Positions 33,343-42,554 of a stretch of 64,000 nucleotides of DNA are shown here, piece by piece. Each line of letters begins with the position of its first letter. Positions within the stretch are counted from its first letter, which is position 1. Both the position numbers and the translations under genes were made by a program. This stretch comes from Phaeovulum molybdatiresistens (GTDB taxonomy: Bacteria > Pseudomonadota > Alphaproteobacteria > Rhodobacterales > Rhodobacteraceae): assembly GCF_023544865.1 (NCBI RefSeq), contig NZ_JAMJFX010000009.1, positions 1 to 64,000 of the forward strand, written 5' to 3'. The notes under the pieces are model-generated. The model worked only from the letters and a program-made list of their open reading frames with translations, was not told the DNA's origin and searched no databases.

Positions 33343-33972
33343 TCACTTTTCCGCTTCGGCCTTGCCGCGGCTTTCCAGGATCTCGTCGATCAGGCCCCAG
33401 TCCTTGGCCTGTTCGGCCGACATGAAATTGTCGCGTTCCAGCGCCGCCTCGACCGTGGCCAGATCCTGGCCGGTGTGGCGCACATAGATCTCGTTCAGGC
33501 GATTCTTCAGCTTCTGGGTTTCCTGGGCGTGGATCATGATGTCCGTCGCCTGCCCCTGATACCCGCCAGAGGGCTGGTGCACCATCACGCGGCTGTTGGG
33601 CAGCGAAAAGCGCATGCCCTTTTCCCCCGCGGTCAACAGCAGGCTGCCCATCGACGCCGCCTGCCCGATCACCAGGGTCGAGACCTTGGGCCGGATGTAT
33701 TGCATCGTGTCATAGATTGACAGGCCGCTGGTCACCACGCCGCCGGGGCTGTTGATATACATGGCGATTTCCTTGGACGGGTTTTCCGCCTCAAGGAACA
33801 GAAGCTGCGCACAGATCAGCGTCGACATGCCGTCATGCACGGGGCCGGCCAGAAAGATGATGCGTTCCTTCAGCAGCCGCGAATAGATGTCATAGGCGCG
33901 TTCGCCGCGGCTGGTCTGCTCGACCACCATCGGCACGAGCGTGTTCATGTACAGATCAATCGGGTCTCTCAT
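33343..33972 (-). CDS. clpP: ATP-dependent Clp protease proteolytic subunit ClpP
   Basis: This 209-residue serine peptidase has nucleophile Ser107 in [11 protein letters not shown], His132 in [16 protein letters not shown], and the acidic member further on. The handle region [20 protein letters not shown] is canonical. ATG 33972 ([20 protein letters not shown]) is preferred to 33984-34008 because AGAGG precedes it and family members begin about here. Fourteen subunits form the proteolytic barrel that docks with ClpX or ClpA. Confidence 0.97.
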   Translation of the reverse strand: MRDPIDLYMNTLVPMVVEQTSRGERAYDIYSRLLKERIIFLAGPVHDGMSTLICAQLLFLEAENPSKEIAMYINSPGGVVTSGLSIYDTMQYIRPKVSTLVIGQAASMGSLLLTAGEKGMRFSLPNSRVMVHQPSGGYQGQATDIMIHAQETQKLKNRLNEIYVRHTGQDLATVEAALERDNFMSAEQAKDWGLIDEILESRGKAEAEK

Positions 33973-34093
33973 CGCGCCTGCCTCTTTCCGCTGTCTCGTG
34001 AAATCCATAGCCCCAGAACTTTACCGGAGTCTTAGTGTCGCGATCCGGGGCCTGCAAGGGCGCGCGATGCGATGGGCCCCGATATCGCGCCGC

Positions 34094-34792
34094 TCACTCC
34101 GCCGGGCCGATCGTCAGGCGCACGGGGTCCAGCCCCTCGATCACGCCCTCGATCACATCGCCGGGCTGCACCGCGCCCACACCCGCCGGCGTGCCGGTAT
34201 AGATAAGATCGCCCGGGCCGAGATGATAGAGCGTGGACAGATGGCAGATCAGATCCTCGATCCCCCAGACCATGTCGGACAGGTGCCCCGCCTGACGCGG
34301 CGCGCCATTGACCCGCAGCGTGATCGCCCGCGCGCCCGGCAGGCCGAAATCCTCGGCCCGGGTGATCGGGGCGATCACGGCCGCGCCCTCAAAATCCTTG
34401 CCTGTATCCCAGGGGCGGCGCTTGTCCTTGGCCGCTGCCTGCAGATCGCGCCGCGTCATGTCCAGCCCCGCCGCATAGCCAAAGACCGCCGCGCGCGCCT
34501 GATCCGGGGTGGCGCGAAAGGCGGGCGCGCCGATCGCCACGACCAGCTCCATCTCATGCTGATAATCGGACGTCCCCGGCGGATAGGGCTGCACCGCCCC
34601 CGACAGTTCCACCGCATGCGGCGCCTTGAGGAAATAGAACGGCGCCTCGCGGTCGACCTCGGCGCCCATTTCGCGGGCGTGATCGGCATAGTTGCGCCCC
34701 ACGCAAAAGATCCGGTGAACGGGAAAAGCCGCGCGTGTGCCCCGCACCGGAACGGTGCGCGGCGCGGGTGGGGCAAACAGCAGATCGTGCAT
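34094..34792 (-). CDS. Fumarylacetoacetate hydrolase-family protein (acylpyruvase type)
   Basis: These 232 residues correspond to the FAH C-terminal domain. The metal site includes FCVGRNYADHAREMG near the N-terminus and the E-x-E pair in QHEMELVVAIG, with GLDMTRRDLQ further on. Short single-domain members (FAHD1 type) hydrolyse acylpyruvates such as fumarylpyruvate or decarboxylate oxaloacetate. ATG 34792 follows AGGAGC at suitable spacing. It is divergent from a MarR regulator across 186 bp, which suggests control by it. No other aromatic degradation gene is present, so the substrate remains open. Confidence 0.85.
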   Translation of the reverse strand: MHDLLFAPPAPRTVPVRGTRAAFPVHRIFCVGRNYADHAREMGAEVDREAPFYFLKAPHAVELSGAVQPYPPGTSDYQHEMELVVAIGAPAFRATPDQARAAVFGYAAGLDMTRRDLQAAAKDKRRPWDTGKDFEGAAVIAPITRAEDFGLPGARAITLRVNGAPRQAGHLSDMVWGIEDLICHLSTLYHLGPGDLIYTGTPAGVGAVQPGDVIEGVIEGLDPVRLTIGPAE

Positions 34793-34978
34793 CGGGCGCT
34801 CCTGTCCTCGGGGGCTTGCGGGCGCGGGCATCCTGCGTCAGCGCCCGCCCGATGCCAAGCCCCCGCGCGCGGCAAGATAACGCCCCCGGAACGCCCCCCT
34901 TGCGCATCGCATGACAAATCGGCGATGAAACCATGACGCCGGGCTGTGGCGGCCCGTGCCAACCGACAAGGAGGCAGC

Positions 34979-35494
34979 ATGCTTGCGCTGCACGATTCAC
35001 CGGGCCATCTGGCCCGGCGCCTGCACCAGATATCCACCTCGATCTTCGCCGATCACATGGCCCGGCTGGGCGAAGACATCACCCCGGTGCAATATGCCTG
35101 CCTGGTGGCGCTGGTGGATTTTCCGGGCCTGGATCAGGCCAGCCTGTCGGGGCTGGTGGCCCATGACCGGGTGACGATCGGCGGCGCGGTGGACCGGCTG
35201 GTCGCCAAGGGCCTGGTGCAGCGCAAGATCAGCCACCGCGACCGCCGCGCCCGCGTCCTGACGCTCAGCCCCGAGGGGCGCGAATTGCTGGACCGGATCG
35301 AACCCGGGGTTCAGATGATGCAGTCGGAATTGCTGGACGGGCTGACCGACAAGGAACGCGCCACCTTCCTGCGGCTGTTGCGCAAGGCCGTCGTCGCCGG
35401 CAACGACCGTAGCCGCGCGCCGCTGCATCTGCCCGAAATCCCGACAGATCCGGCATCGGACGCCCCATCCGGCGCGACAGACGGGGACGGCTAA
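34979..35494 (+). CDS. MarR-family transcriptional regulator
   Basis: This 171-residue winged-helix protein has recognition region ASLSGLVAHDRVTIGGAVDR and wing RKISHRDRRARVLTLSPEGR (about residues 80-105). The start ATG 34979 follows AAGGAGG. MarR proteins usually repress themselves and a divergent gene and release DNA on binding an aromatic or other small acid. The divergent neighbour here is the FAH-family hydrolase. The gene ends 24 bp from the convergent glutamate dehydrogenase. The tail after residue 150 is disordered. Confidence 0.88.
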   Translation: MLALHDSPGHLARRLHQISTSIFADHMARLGEDITPVQYACLVALVDFPGLDQASLSGLVAHDRVTIGGAVDRLVAKGLVQRKISHRDRRARVLTLSPEGRELLDRIEPGVQMMQSELLDGLTDKERATFLRLLRKAVVAGNDRSRAPLHLPEIPTDPASDAPSGATDGDG

Positions 35495-35518
35495 GACCGC
35501 CGCCCCCGGCCCAGGGCC

Positions 35519-36940
35519 TTACAGCCCCTTGGACCGATAGGCCTCGGCCACGCGGCGGATCGCGATGCAATAGGCCGCGGTGCGCAGATCGGCCACGCGC
35601 GGGTCATCGTGCCACAGCGCGCGCATCGCCTGATAGGCCGCGCGCATCGTGTCATCCAGCCCGGACCGCACCAGTTCCAGTTCCGAGGCCCCGTTCAAAA
35701 AGTCGCGCTTGAAGCCCGGCGACAAGGTCCAGCCCAGGCCCTTGTCCGCGCTCAGCCGTTCCAGCTCATTCACCAGCATCTGGTTGCGCGCCTCTTCATG
35801 GCGGCGCTGCATCCGCCCAAAGGGGATGTGCGACAGGTTCTTGACCCATTCGAAATAGGACACCGTCACCCCGCCCGCATTGGCATAAAGATCGGGGATG
35901 ATCACCACGCCGCGATCGCGCAGGATCTGGTCGGCCTCGGCGGTGACGGGGCCGTTGGCGGCCTCAAGGATCAGCGGCGCGCTGATCCGGGCGGCGTTGC
36001 CTTCGTGGATCGCAGCCTCCATCGCCGCGGGGATCAGGATGTCGCAGGGCGTCTCCAGCGCGGCCGCGCCGTCGGGGGTAAAGCTGCCGCCGGCAAAGCC
36101 CTTGACGCCCCCGGTCGCGCGCAGATGGTCGATCAGCGCGGGAATATCCAGCCCCGCTTCATTGCTGATCGCGCCGTCGCGTTCCACCACGCAGATGATC
36201 CGCGCCCCGTCTTCCTGCGCCAGAAAGCGCGCGGCATGGCTGCCCACATTGCCCAGGCCCTGCACCACGATGCGCTTACCGTCCAGATCGCCCGACAGCC
36301 CCGCGCGCGCCACATCCGCCGGATGGCGGAAGAATTCGCGCAAGGCATATTGCACGCCCCGGCCCGTCGCCTCGACCCGGCCGACGATGCCGCCCGCGTT
36401 CAAGGGCTTGCCGGTAACGCAGGCATGGGCGTTGATATCGGTGGTGAACATGCGCGCATATTGGTCCGCCATCCAGGCCATTTCGCGTTCGCCCGTGCCC
36501 ATGTCGGGGGCGGGCACGTTCTGGCTGGGGCTGATCAGGCCGCGCTTGGCCAGTTCATAGGTGAAGCGGCGGGTGATCTGTTCCAGCTCATGCGGCTCCC
36601 AGTCGCGCGGGTCGATGCACAGGCCGCCCTTGGACCCGCCAAAGGGGGTTTCCACCAGCGCGCATTTATAAGTCATCAGCGCGGCCAGCGCCTCGACCTC
36701 ATCCTGGTTCACGCCCATCGCATAGCGGATGCCGCCCTTGACCGGCTCCATATGCTCGGAATGAACAGATCTGTAGCCGGTGAAGGTGTGGATCTGCCCG
36801 CGCAGCCGCACCCCGAACCGCACGGTGTAGGTGGAATTGCAGACGCGGATCTTTTCTTCAAGGCCCGGCGACAGGTCCAGCAGCGCCGCCGCCCGGCGGA
36901 ACATGACATCGACAGAATCGCGGAAGGAAAGGTTCGACAT
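35519..36940 (-). CDS. Glutamate dehydrogenase (Glu/Leu/Phe/Val family)
   Basis: This 473-residue enzyme deaminates glutamate oxidatively to 2-oxoglutarate and ammonium, or runs in reverse. Substrate-binding residues lie in GGIRYAMGVNQDEVEALAAL and MTYKCALVETPFGGSKGGL (catalytic Lys in the PFGGSKGG stretch). The Rossmann part is VQGLGNVGSHAARFLAQEDG (about residue 230). It is the last of five same-strand genes beginning with gabT; 38 bp separate it from ptb. In that context it would regenerate 2-oxoglutarate from the glutamate that GabT makes. Cofactor preference cannot be told with certainty; NAD is likely for a catabolic enzyme. Confidence 0.92.
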   Translation of the reverse strand: MSNLSFRDSVDVMFRRAAALLDLSPGLEEKIRVCNSTYTVRFGVRLRGQIHTFTGYRSVHSEHMEPVKGGIRYAMGVNQDEVEALAALMTYKCALVETPFGGSKGGLCIDPRDWEPHELEQITRRFTYELAKRGLISPSQNVPAPDMGTGEREMAWMADQYARMFTTDINAHACVTGKPLNAGGIVGRVEATGRGVQYALREFFRHPADVARAGLSGDLDGKRIVVQGLGNVGSHAARFLAQEDGARIICVVERDGAISNEAGLDIPALIDHLRATGGVKGFAGGSFTPDGAAALETPCDILIPAAMEAAIHEGNAARISAPLILEAANGPVTAEADQILRDRGVVIIPDLYANAGGVTVSYFEWVKNLSHIPFGRMQRRHEEARNQMLVNELERLSADKGLGWTLSPGFKRDFLNGASELELVRSGLDDTMRAAYQAMRALWHDDPRVADLRTAAYCIAIRRVAEAYRSKGL

Positions 36941-36978
36941 GGATCACCTGTTGGGGTTTGGGATTATTCAGGGAACGG

Positions 36979-37899
36979 TCAGGCGCAGGCCGCCTGCCCG
37001 GCCAGCACGCAATGCGCCATGATCAGCCCGGTCACCCGCCGATCCGGCCCATCGGCGCGCGAATTCAAAAGCACCGGCGCCGCCGCGCCCAGCACCAGGC
37101 TGCCGGTCTGCGCCTGGCCATGCAGCTTCCAGGCCTTGGCGGTGGCATTGGCGGCCTCGATATTGGGAAACAGGATCAGATCCGCCTGCCCCGCCACATC
37201 CGAACCGCCCAGACCCTTGGCCTCGGCCGCGGGCCGGCTGATCGCCACGTCATAGCCAAAGGGCCCGTCGATGATCAGCCCCGGCAGATCACCCGCCCGC
37301 GCCATCGCGGCCAGCGCGGCGGCATCCCCGGTGGCGGGCTGGCGGTCGCTGACCTTTTCGGACGCCGCGATCGCCGCAACCCGGACCTGATCCAGCCCCA
37401 GCCCGCGAAACAGCGGCAGCGCGTTCAGCACGATCGCGCGTTTCTGTTCCAGCGTCGGCGCCGGGATGATGCCATTGTCGGTCGCCCCGATCAGCCGCGG
37501 GACCGAGGGCATCTCGGCCAGCGTCAGGTTCGACAGAATACCGCTGCCCCGGATGCCCGCGTCACGGTCGACCACGGCGCGCAAATAGGCCGCGCTGTCG
37601 ACATGACCCTTCATCAGCACCCCGGCCCGCCCCGCGCGCAGTTCCGCCACGGCGGCGGCGGCGCAGGCGGCGGGGGTTTCGGCGGACAGCAGGCGGATGC
37701 GGTCGCGCAAGGCCGCGGGCAGCGCCGCAGCGATCCGGCCCGCATCCCCTGAAATTGCGGCGCTGGCGACCAGCCCCGCCTCAAACCCCGCGATCACCCC
37801 GGCCAGAACATTCGGATCATCGCCCCCCGCCACGGCCAGATCCAGCGGCGGGCGGGCGGCCATCGCGGCACGCAGGGCGGCAAAGCTGCGGATCACCAT
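36979..37899 (-). CDS. ptb: Phosphate butyryltransferase (acyl-CoA:phosphate acyltransferase)
   Basis: This 306-residue member of the Pta/Ptb family interconverts acyl-CoA plus phosphate and acyl-phosphate plus CoA. Typical landmarks are AGVLMKGHVDSAAYLRAVVD (the KGxxxT-like strand and loop), then LIGATDNGIIPAPTLEQKRA and a C-terminal LILFPNIEAANATAKAWKLH. Size matches Ptb, not full-length Pta. It overlaps buk by 7 bp; the pair forms a reversible CoA-activation module. The actual acyl group is unknown; context suggests a product of an aldehyde dehydrogenase, not butyrate. Confidence 0.87.
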   Translation of the reverse strand: MVIRSFAALRAAMAARPPLDLAVAGGDDPNVLAGVIAGFEAGLVASAAISGDAGRIAAALPAALRDRIRLLSAETPAACAAAAVAELRAGRAGVLMKGHVDSAAYLRAVVDRDAGIRGSGILSNLTLAEMPSVPRLIGATDNGIIPAPTLEQKRAIVLNALPLFRGLGLDQVRVAAIAASEKVSDRQPATGDAAALAAMARAGDLPGLIIDGPFGYDVAISRPAAEAKGLGGSDVAGQADLILFPNIEAANATAKAWKLHGQAQTGSLVLGAAAPVLLNSRADGPDRRVTGLIMAHCVLAGQAACA

Positions 37900-38996
37900 G
37901 GCAGCGGCTCAACCGCAAGGGTGACGGGCCAGCGCATCGCCGCCTCGGCCCCCGACAGAACGCGCGCGGCGCCTTCGGCCAGGGCGCGCGATTCGTCCGA
38001 TCCGGGATAGATCCGGATCGGTGCCAGCGCGCCGCAACGCTCGGTCAGGGCCTGCGTGATGCGCGCCGAATGCGCGATGCCCCCGGTCAGCACCAGCGCA
38101 TCGGCGCGGAAATCCAGCACCGCCGCCATCGCGCCGATCGCCTTGGCGGTCTGATAGACCATCGCCTGCAGCACCAGATCGGCGCGCGCATCGCCCGCGG
38201 CGGCCATGCTTTCGGCCTTGCGGATGTCCTTGGTGCCCAGATAGGCAAAGACCCCGCCCTGACCATACAGCCGCCGCATCAGCGCGTCCTTGTCATAGCG
38301 CCCGGAAAAGCACAGCTCGATCAACGGGATCGGTGGCAGGCCCCCGGCGCGTTCGGGCGTGAAGGGGGAATTTTCCATCCGGTTCGTGCTGTCCACGATC
38401 CGCCCGCCCCGCAGCGCGGCGATGGAAAAGCCCGCGCCCATATGCGCCACCACGGCATTCGTCTGCGCGAAAGGCTTGCCCAGCTCTGCCGCCAGTCGCC
38501 GCCCGCAGGCGCGGATGTTCAGCGCATGCACAAAGGAAAAGCGCGCAATGTCCGGGCAGCCCGAAACCCGCGCCACCGGCGGCAGTTCATCGACGCTGAC
38601 CGGATCGACGACATAGGCCGGGCATCCCGCCTGCGCCGCGATGGCATGGGCCAGCGGCGCGCCCAGGTTCGAGGCATGGTGATGACGCGGCGTGTGCAGG
38701 GCAAAGCGCACCAGATCGGGACAGACCCCGATCACCCCCGCCGGTACCGGCGACAGCATCCCGCCGCGCCCCGCCACCGCGACCAGCCGCGCGCCCTGCA
38801 GATGCGCGTCCAGAAAATCGCGCAGGCAGGCCGCGCGATAGTCCAGCTGATCGGCAATGGCGGCAAAGCCCGCCATCACCGTTTCCTCATGTTCGATCGT
38901 CGCCTCATGCACCGGGCGCACCCCGGCGCCTTCAGGCGCGAACAGGCCCACCCGGGTCGTGGTGGTGCCAGGGTTGATCGTCAGGATCAGATCCAT
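37893..38996 (-). CDS. buk: Butyrate kinase-family acyl kinase
   Basis: This 367-residue ASKHA kinase opens LILTINPGTTTTRVGLF, the butyrate kinase form of the phosphate-binding loop. It also has VAHMGAGFSIAALRGGRIVD (phosphate 2 region) and VLTGGIAHSARITQAL (adenosine region). It phosphorylates a carboxylic acid with ATP, or makes ATP from acyl-phosphate. It sits 3 bp after the aldehyde dehydrogenase gene and overlaps ptb. With Ptb it can turn the acid made by that dehydrogenase into a CoA ester, or run the other way. Confidence 0.9.
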   Translation of the reverse strand: MDLILTINPGTTTTRVGLFAPEGAGVRPVHEATIEHEETVMAGFAAIADQLDYRAACLRDFLDAHLQGARLVAVAGRGGMLSPVPAGVIGVCPDLVRFALHTPRHHHASNLGAPLAHAIAAQAGCPAYVVDPVSVDELPPVARVSGCPDIARFSFVHALNIRACGRRLAAELGKPFAQTNAVVAHMGAGFSIAALRGGRIVDSTNRMENSPFTPERAGGLPPIPLIELCFSGRYDKDALMRRLYGQGGVFAYLGTKDIRKAESMAAAGDARADLVLQAMVYQTAKAIGAMAAVLDFRADALVLTGGIAHSARITQALTERCGALAPIRIYPGSDESRALAEGAARVLSGAEAAMRWPVTLAVEPLPW

Positions 38997-38999
38997 GGC

Positions 39000-40439
39000 T
39001 CAGCCCGCGAAGCTGTAGGCGGTCTTGACGGTGGTGTAGAATTCGGCGGCATGGCTGCCCTGTTCGCGCGGGCCAAGGCTGGACCCCTTCCGCCCGCCGA
39101 AGGGGACGTGGTAATCCACCCCGGCGGTGGGCAGGTTGACCATCACCATGCCCGCCTGCGCATGGCGCTTGAACGCGCGCGCATGGCGCAACGAACTGGT
39201 GCAGATCCCCGCCGACAGGCCAAAGTCGCTGTCATTGGCCACGGCCAGCGCCTCATCGAAATCGGCGACCTTGATGACGGCGGCGCAGGGGCCAAAGATT
39301 TCCTCACGCGCGACGCGCATGGTGTTGCGCGCGCCCACGAACAGCGCGGGGCGCTGGAAAAAGCCCTCGGTCGGGCCGTTCAGCCGCTCGCCCCCCAGCA
39401 CCTCGCAGCCCTCGTCGCTGGCCAGGCGGACATAGGACAGGTTGCCCTCCAGCTGCGACAGGCTGGCGACGGGGCCGATCTGGCTGGCGGCGTCCAGCGC
39501 GGGGCCCACGCGCAGCGCGGCGGCCTGACGGGCCAGTTCCTCGACAAAGGCGTCGTGAATCCCCGCCTGCACGATCAGCCGGGACGAGGCCGTGCACCGC
39601 TGGCCGGTCGAAAAGAACGCGCCGTTCAGACAGACGGACACGGCCGTGGCCAGATCGGCATCGTCCAGAACCACCATCGGGTTCTTGCCGCCCATCTCCA
39701 GCTGGACCTTCTTCATCTGCTCGGCCGCGCGGCGCGCGATCATGCGCCCGGTCGGCACCGATCCGGTGAACGAAATCCCGCCGATCAGCGGATGATCCAG
39801 CATCGCCGCGCCGACCGTGCTGCCCGGCCCCATGACCAGGTTGAACACACCCGCCGGGCAGCCCGCCTCATGGATGATCTGCGCCAGCAGATGCGCGGTC
39901 CCCGGCGTCAGATCGGCGGGCTTCATCACCACCGCATTGCCATAGGCCAGCGCCGGCGCGATCTTCCAGGCCGGGATCGCGATGGGGAAGTTCCAGGGCG
40001 TGATCAGCCCCACCACGCCCAGCGGTTCGCGGGTGATCTCGACATCCACGCCCGCCCGGACCGAGGCCAGCGCCTGACCCGGGATGCGCAGCGCCTCGCC
40101 CGCGAAAAACCGGAAGATCTGCGCCGCGCGGCGGGTTTCGGCCACCGCCTCGGGCAGGATCTTGCCCTCTTCGCGCGCCAGCATCGTGCCGATTTCGGTG
40201 GCGCGCGCCTCGATCAGGGTGGCGATGCGGTCCAGAAGGTCGGCGCGCGGCTGCGGGCCTGCGTCGAACCAGGCGGCCTGCGCCTGGGCCGCGGCCTCGG
40301 CGGCGCGGGCCACATCCTCGGCGTTGCCTGCGGCATAAAGCCCGATCTCATCGGACAGATCCGAGGGGTTGCGGTTCATCGTGGCGGTTTCGCCCGGGCA
40401 CCAGGCCCCGGCAATAAGGTTCAGATGCGGCTGGGTCAT
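39000..40439 (-). CDS. NAD(P)-dependent aldehyde dehydrogenase (semialdehyde type)
   Basis: This 479-residue ALDH has the oxyanion Asn in LITPWNFPIAIPAWKIAP (about residue 155), general base Glu in LEMGGKNPMVVLDDADL, and nucleophile Cys in FFSTGQRCTASSRLI (about 288). Overall it resembles 2-oxoglutarate semialdehyde and succinate semialdehyde dehydrogenases. It probably oxidises the semialdehyde produced by the upstream GabT-like enzyme to the free acid. ATG 40439 follows GGAGG at 4 bases. It is the second gene of the gabT operon, 75 bp after gabT. Confidence 0.88.
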   Translation of the reverse strand: MTQPHLNLIAGAWCPGETATMNRNPSDLSDEIGLYAAGNAEDVARAAEAAAQAQAAWFDAGPQPRADLLDRIATLIEARATEIGTMLAREEGKILPEAVAETRRAAQIFRFFAGEALRIPGQALASVRAGVDVEITREPLGVVGLITPWNFPIAIPAWKIAPALAYGNAVVMKPADLTPGTAHLLAQIIHEAGCPAGVFNLVMGPGSTVGAAMLDHPLIGGISFTGSVPTGRMIARRAAEQMKKVQLEMGGKNPMVVLDDADLATAVSVCLNGAFFSTGQRCTASSRLIVQAGIHDAFVEELARQAAALRVGPALDAASQIGPVASLSQLEGNLSYVRLASDEGCEVLGGERLNGPTEGFFQRPALFVGARNTMRVAREEIFGPCAAVIKVADFDEALAVANDSDFGLSAGICTSSLRHARAFKRHAQAGMVMVNLPTAGVDYHVPFGGRKGSSLGPREQGSHAAEFYTTVKTAYSFAG

Positions 40440-40514
40440 GGGGCCTCCGGGCAACAGGGGGCCGCGCGCCGGATCGCTCCGGCGCGGGCCATTACAGGGT
40501 TCGGGTGGGGTGGC

Positions 40515-41810
40515 TCAGGCGGCCTGCTTCATCACCGCCGCCTCGATCGAGGCCTCGATGATGTCCAGCGCCTCATCCAGCTGATCCATCGGAATGGTCA
40601 GCGGCGGCAGCAGGCGGATCACGTTATAGCGCGTGCCGCAGGACAGAAGGATCAGGCCGCGCGCCTCGGCCTCGGCCACGATGGCGCTGGTCAGCGCCGC
40701 ATCGGGGGCGTTGCTGGCGCGGTCGGTCACCAGTTCAAAGGCATTCATCGCGCCCAGGCCCCGCACCTCGCCAATGCATTCCATGCCCTGACGCGATGCG
40801 ATCTGGTTCAGCCGGGCTCGGATCTTTTCGCCGATCTGATCAGCGCGCTCGCACAGCTTTTCGTCCTCGATCACGTCCAGCACGGCATGGGCCGCGGCCA
40901 CCGCCAGCGGGTTGCCCGCATAGGTGCCACCCACCCCGCCGGGGTTCGGCGCATCGACGATCTCGGCCCGCCCCGTCACCGCCGACAGCGGGAAGCCCCC
41001 GGCCAGACCCTTGGCCATGGTCACCAGATCAGGCACCACGCCGGCATGTTCGCACCCGAACATCCGCCCCGTGCGCGCCATGCCGGCCTGCACCTCATCC
41101 AGGATCAGCACAATGCCATGCTGGTCACAGATTTCGCGCAGACGGCGCAGGAAGCCGAAGGGCGCTATGGTAAAGCCGCCTTCGCCCTGCACCGGCTCGA
41201 CGATCATCGCGGCCACGCGTTCGGGATCGACCGAAGACGCGAACAGACGGTCCAGATGGCGCAGCGCCTCATCTTCGCTGACGCCATGCAGCGCGTTCGG
41301 GAAAGGCGCGTGGGCCACCTCGGGCGGCATCGCGCCAAAGCCCTTCTTGTAGGGCGCGACCTTGCCGGTCAGCGCCATCCCCAGCAGCGTGCGGCCGTGG
41401 AAGGCCCCCGAAAACGCGATCACCCCCGACCGCCCGGTAAAGGCGCGCGCCATCTTGACTGCGTTTTCCACCGCCTCGGCGCCGGTGGTGACCAGCATCG
41501 TCTTTTTCTCGAAATCGCCGGGCGTGGCCGCGTTCAGCCGTTCAGCCAGCCGGACATAGCTTTCATAGGGCGCGACGTGGAAACAGGTATGGGTGAAGGC
41601 CTGCGCCTGTTCGGCCACCGCCGCCATCAGGCGCGGGTGGCGGTGCCCGGTGTTGTTCACCGCGATCCCGGCGGCGAAATCGATGAACCGGCGGCCATCG
41701 GCATCCCACAGTTCGGCATTTTCGGCGCGGGTGGCGTAGATGCCACGGGTGGACACGCCGCGCGCGACAGCGGCGGACTTGCGGGCGGACAGTTCGGCAT
41801 TCGTGGTCAT
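40515..41810 (-). CDS. gabT: 4-aminobutyrate-type aminotransferase (class III)
   Basis: This 431-residue PLP enzyme has cofactor motifs TTGAEAVENAVKMARAFTGR, IVLILDEVQAGMARTGRMFG, and the Schiff-base lysine in MAKGLAGGFPLSAVTGR. It belongs with GabT/PuuE, which move the amino group of GABA or 5-aminovalerate to 2-oxoglutarate. The start is ATG 41810 because AGGGAG lies 8 bases upstream; the frame extends to 41867, into the control region. It is first in an operon with an aldehyde dehydrogenase, acyl kinase, acyltransferase and glutamate dehydrogenase. The natural amine is not proven. Confidence 0.92.
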   Translation of the reverse strand: MTTNAELSARKSAAVARGVSTRGIYATRAENAELWDADGRRFIDFAAGIAVNNTGHRHPRLMAAVAEQAQAFTHTCFHVAPYESYVRLAERLNAATPGDFEKKTMLVTTGAEAVENAVKMARAFTGRSGVIAFSGAFHGRTLLGMALTGKVAPYKKGFGAMPPEVAHAPFPNALHGVSEDEALRHLDRLFASSVDPERVAAMIVEPVQGEGGFTIAPFGFLRRLREICDQHGIVLILDEVQAGMARTGRMFGCEHAGVVPDLVTMAKGLAGGFPLSAVTGRAEIVDAPNPGGVGGTYAGNPLAVAAAHAVLDVIEDEKLCERADQIGEKIRARLNQIASRQGMECIGEVRGLGAMNAFELVTDRASNAPDAALTSAIVAEAEARGLILLSCGTRYNVIRLLPPLTIPMDQLDEALDIIEASIEAAVMKQAA

Positions 41811-41842
41811 GGCACACTCCCTGCTATGCTTCGAATCAACCC

Positions 41843-41867
41843 TACATTCGCGCAGGATTTTGAGCAA
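41843..41867 (-). promoter_or_regulatory. 25-bp element, copy 1, facing gabT
   Basis: On the minus strand the element reads TTGCTCAAAATCCTGCGC and continues with GAATGTA. Its first 18 bases match the copy at 42590 (TTGCGCAAAATTCTGCGC) at 16 positions. It lies 33-57 bp before the gabT start. It combines a palindrome TTGCnCAA with a second TGCGC core 12 bp further. It is probably an operator of the divergent XRE-cupin regulator. Confidence 0.7.
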
Positions 41868-41881
41868 GAGATTCCTGCCAA

Positions 41882-41906
41882 TTGCACAAGCGATTGCGCA
41901 GCCCTA
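41882..41906 (+). promoter_or_regulatory. 25-bp element, copy 2, facing the XRE-cupin gene
   Basis: It reads TTGCACAAGCGATTGCGC followed by AGCCCTA. The last 12 bases, TGCGCAGCCCTA, are identical to those at 42603-42614 with the same spacing from a TTGC(A/G)CAA palindrome. It lies 28 bp before the regulator start and points in its direction, so autoregulation is likely. Confidence 0.75.
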
Positions 41907-41933
41907 TCTTTGCTGCAGCAAACAGGAGGCCCC

Positions 41934-42509
41934 ATGCAGGATTTCGACGTAGGCGCGCGGCTAAAGGAAATGCGGGTGGCGGCAGGCATGTCGCAGCGCC
42001 GGCTGGCGGAACTGTCGGATGTGCCGCATGGGCAGATCTCGATGATCGAAACCAACCGATCCAGCCCCTCGGTCGCCTCATTGCGCAAGATCCTTGGCGG
42101 ACTGGGCGTCACAATGTCGGAATTCTTTGAACCCGACAGCGGATCCAGCAGCGCGGTCTTTTTCAAGCCGGGCGAGCTGCGCGACCTGACCTCGCGGCTT
42201 TACAGCACCTTTGAGGCGCAGGGCCGCATCACCCTGCAACAGGTGGGGGATGCGCGCGCGCACAACCTGCAGATCCTGTATGAACGCTATGAACCGGGCG
42301 CGGATACCGGCGAAACCATGCTGGAACATGTCGCGAGCGAAGGCGGCATCGTCATCGCGGGCGAACTGGAAATCACCGTGGGCGAACAGACCGCGATTCT
42401 GAAGGCGGGCGACAGCTATCTGTTCAACTCGACCCAGCCGCACCGATTCCGCAACATTTCCGACCGCGAATGCGTCGTCGTGTCGGCCTGTTCGCCGCCA
42501 TATCTGTGA
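41934..42509 (+). CDS. XRE-family regulator with C-terminal cupin (PuuR-like)
   Basis: This 191-residue protein has a helix-turn-helix at residues 8-62 (LKEMRVAAGMSQRRLAELSD, then MIETNRSSPSVASLRKIL) and a cupin domain at about 110-190 (YEPGADTGETMLEHVASEGG, then LFNSTQPHRFRN). This build is shared by PuuR and related regulators of amine and amino acid catabolism, where the cupin binds the inducer. It lies between gabT (divergent) and the TRAP transporter (same strand), and all three promoter regions share one 25-bp element. AGGAGG precedes the ATG. Confidence 0.9.
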   Translation: MQDFDVGARLKEMRVAAGMSQRRLAELSDVPHGQISMIETNRSSPSVASLRKILGGLGVTMSEFFEPDSGSSSAVFFKPGELRDLTSRLYSTFEAQGRITLQQVGDARAHNLQILYERYEPGADTGETMLEHVASEGGIVIAGELEITVGEQTAILKAGDSYLFNSTQPHRFRNISDRECVVVSACSPPYL

Positions 42510-42554
42510 TTCCGACCGGATCTGGCGCGAAAATTTTGGCGATCTGACAGGGAT

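Noticed and set aside
37755..41933. Very long plus-strand open frame (the 1584-codon frame ending at 42509)
   Set aside because: It is the antisense shadow of buk, aldehyde dehydrogenase and gabT, rich in Arg, His, Gln and Gly; only the last 191 codons, from ATG 41934, are a gene.
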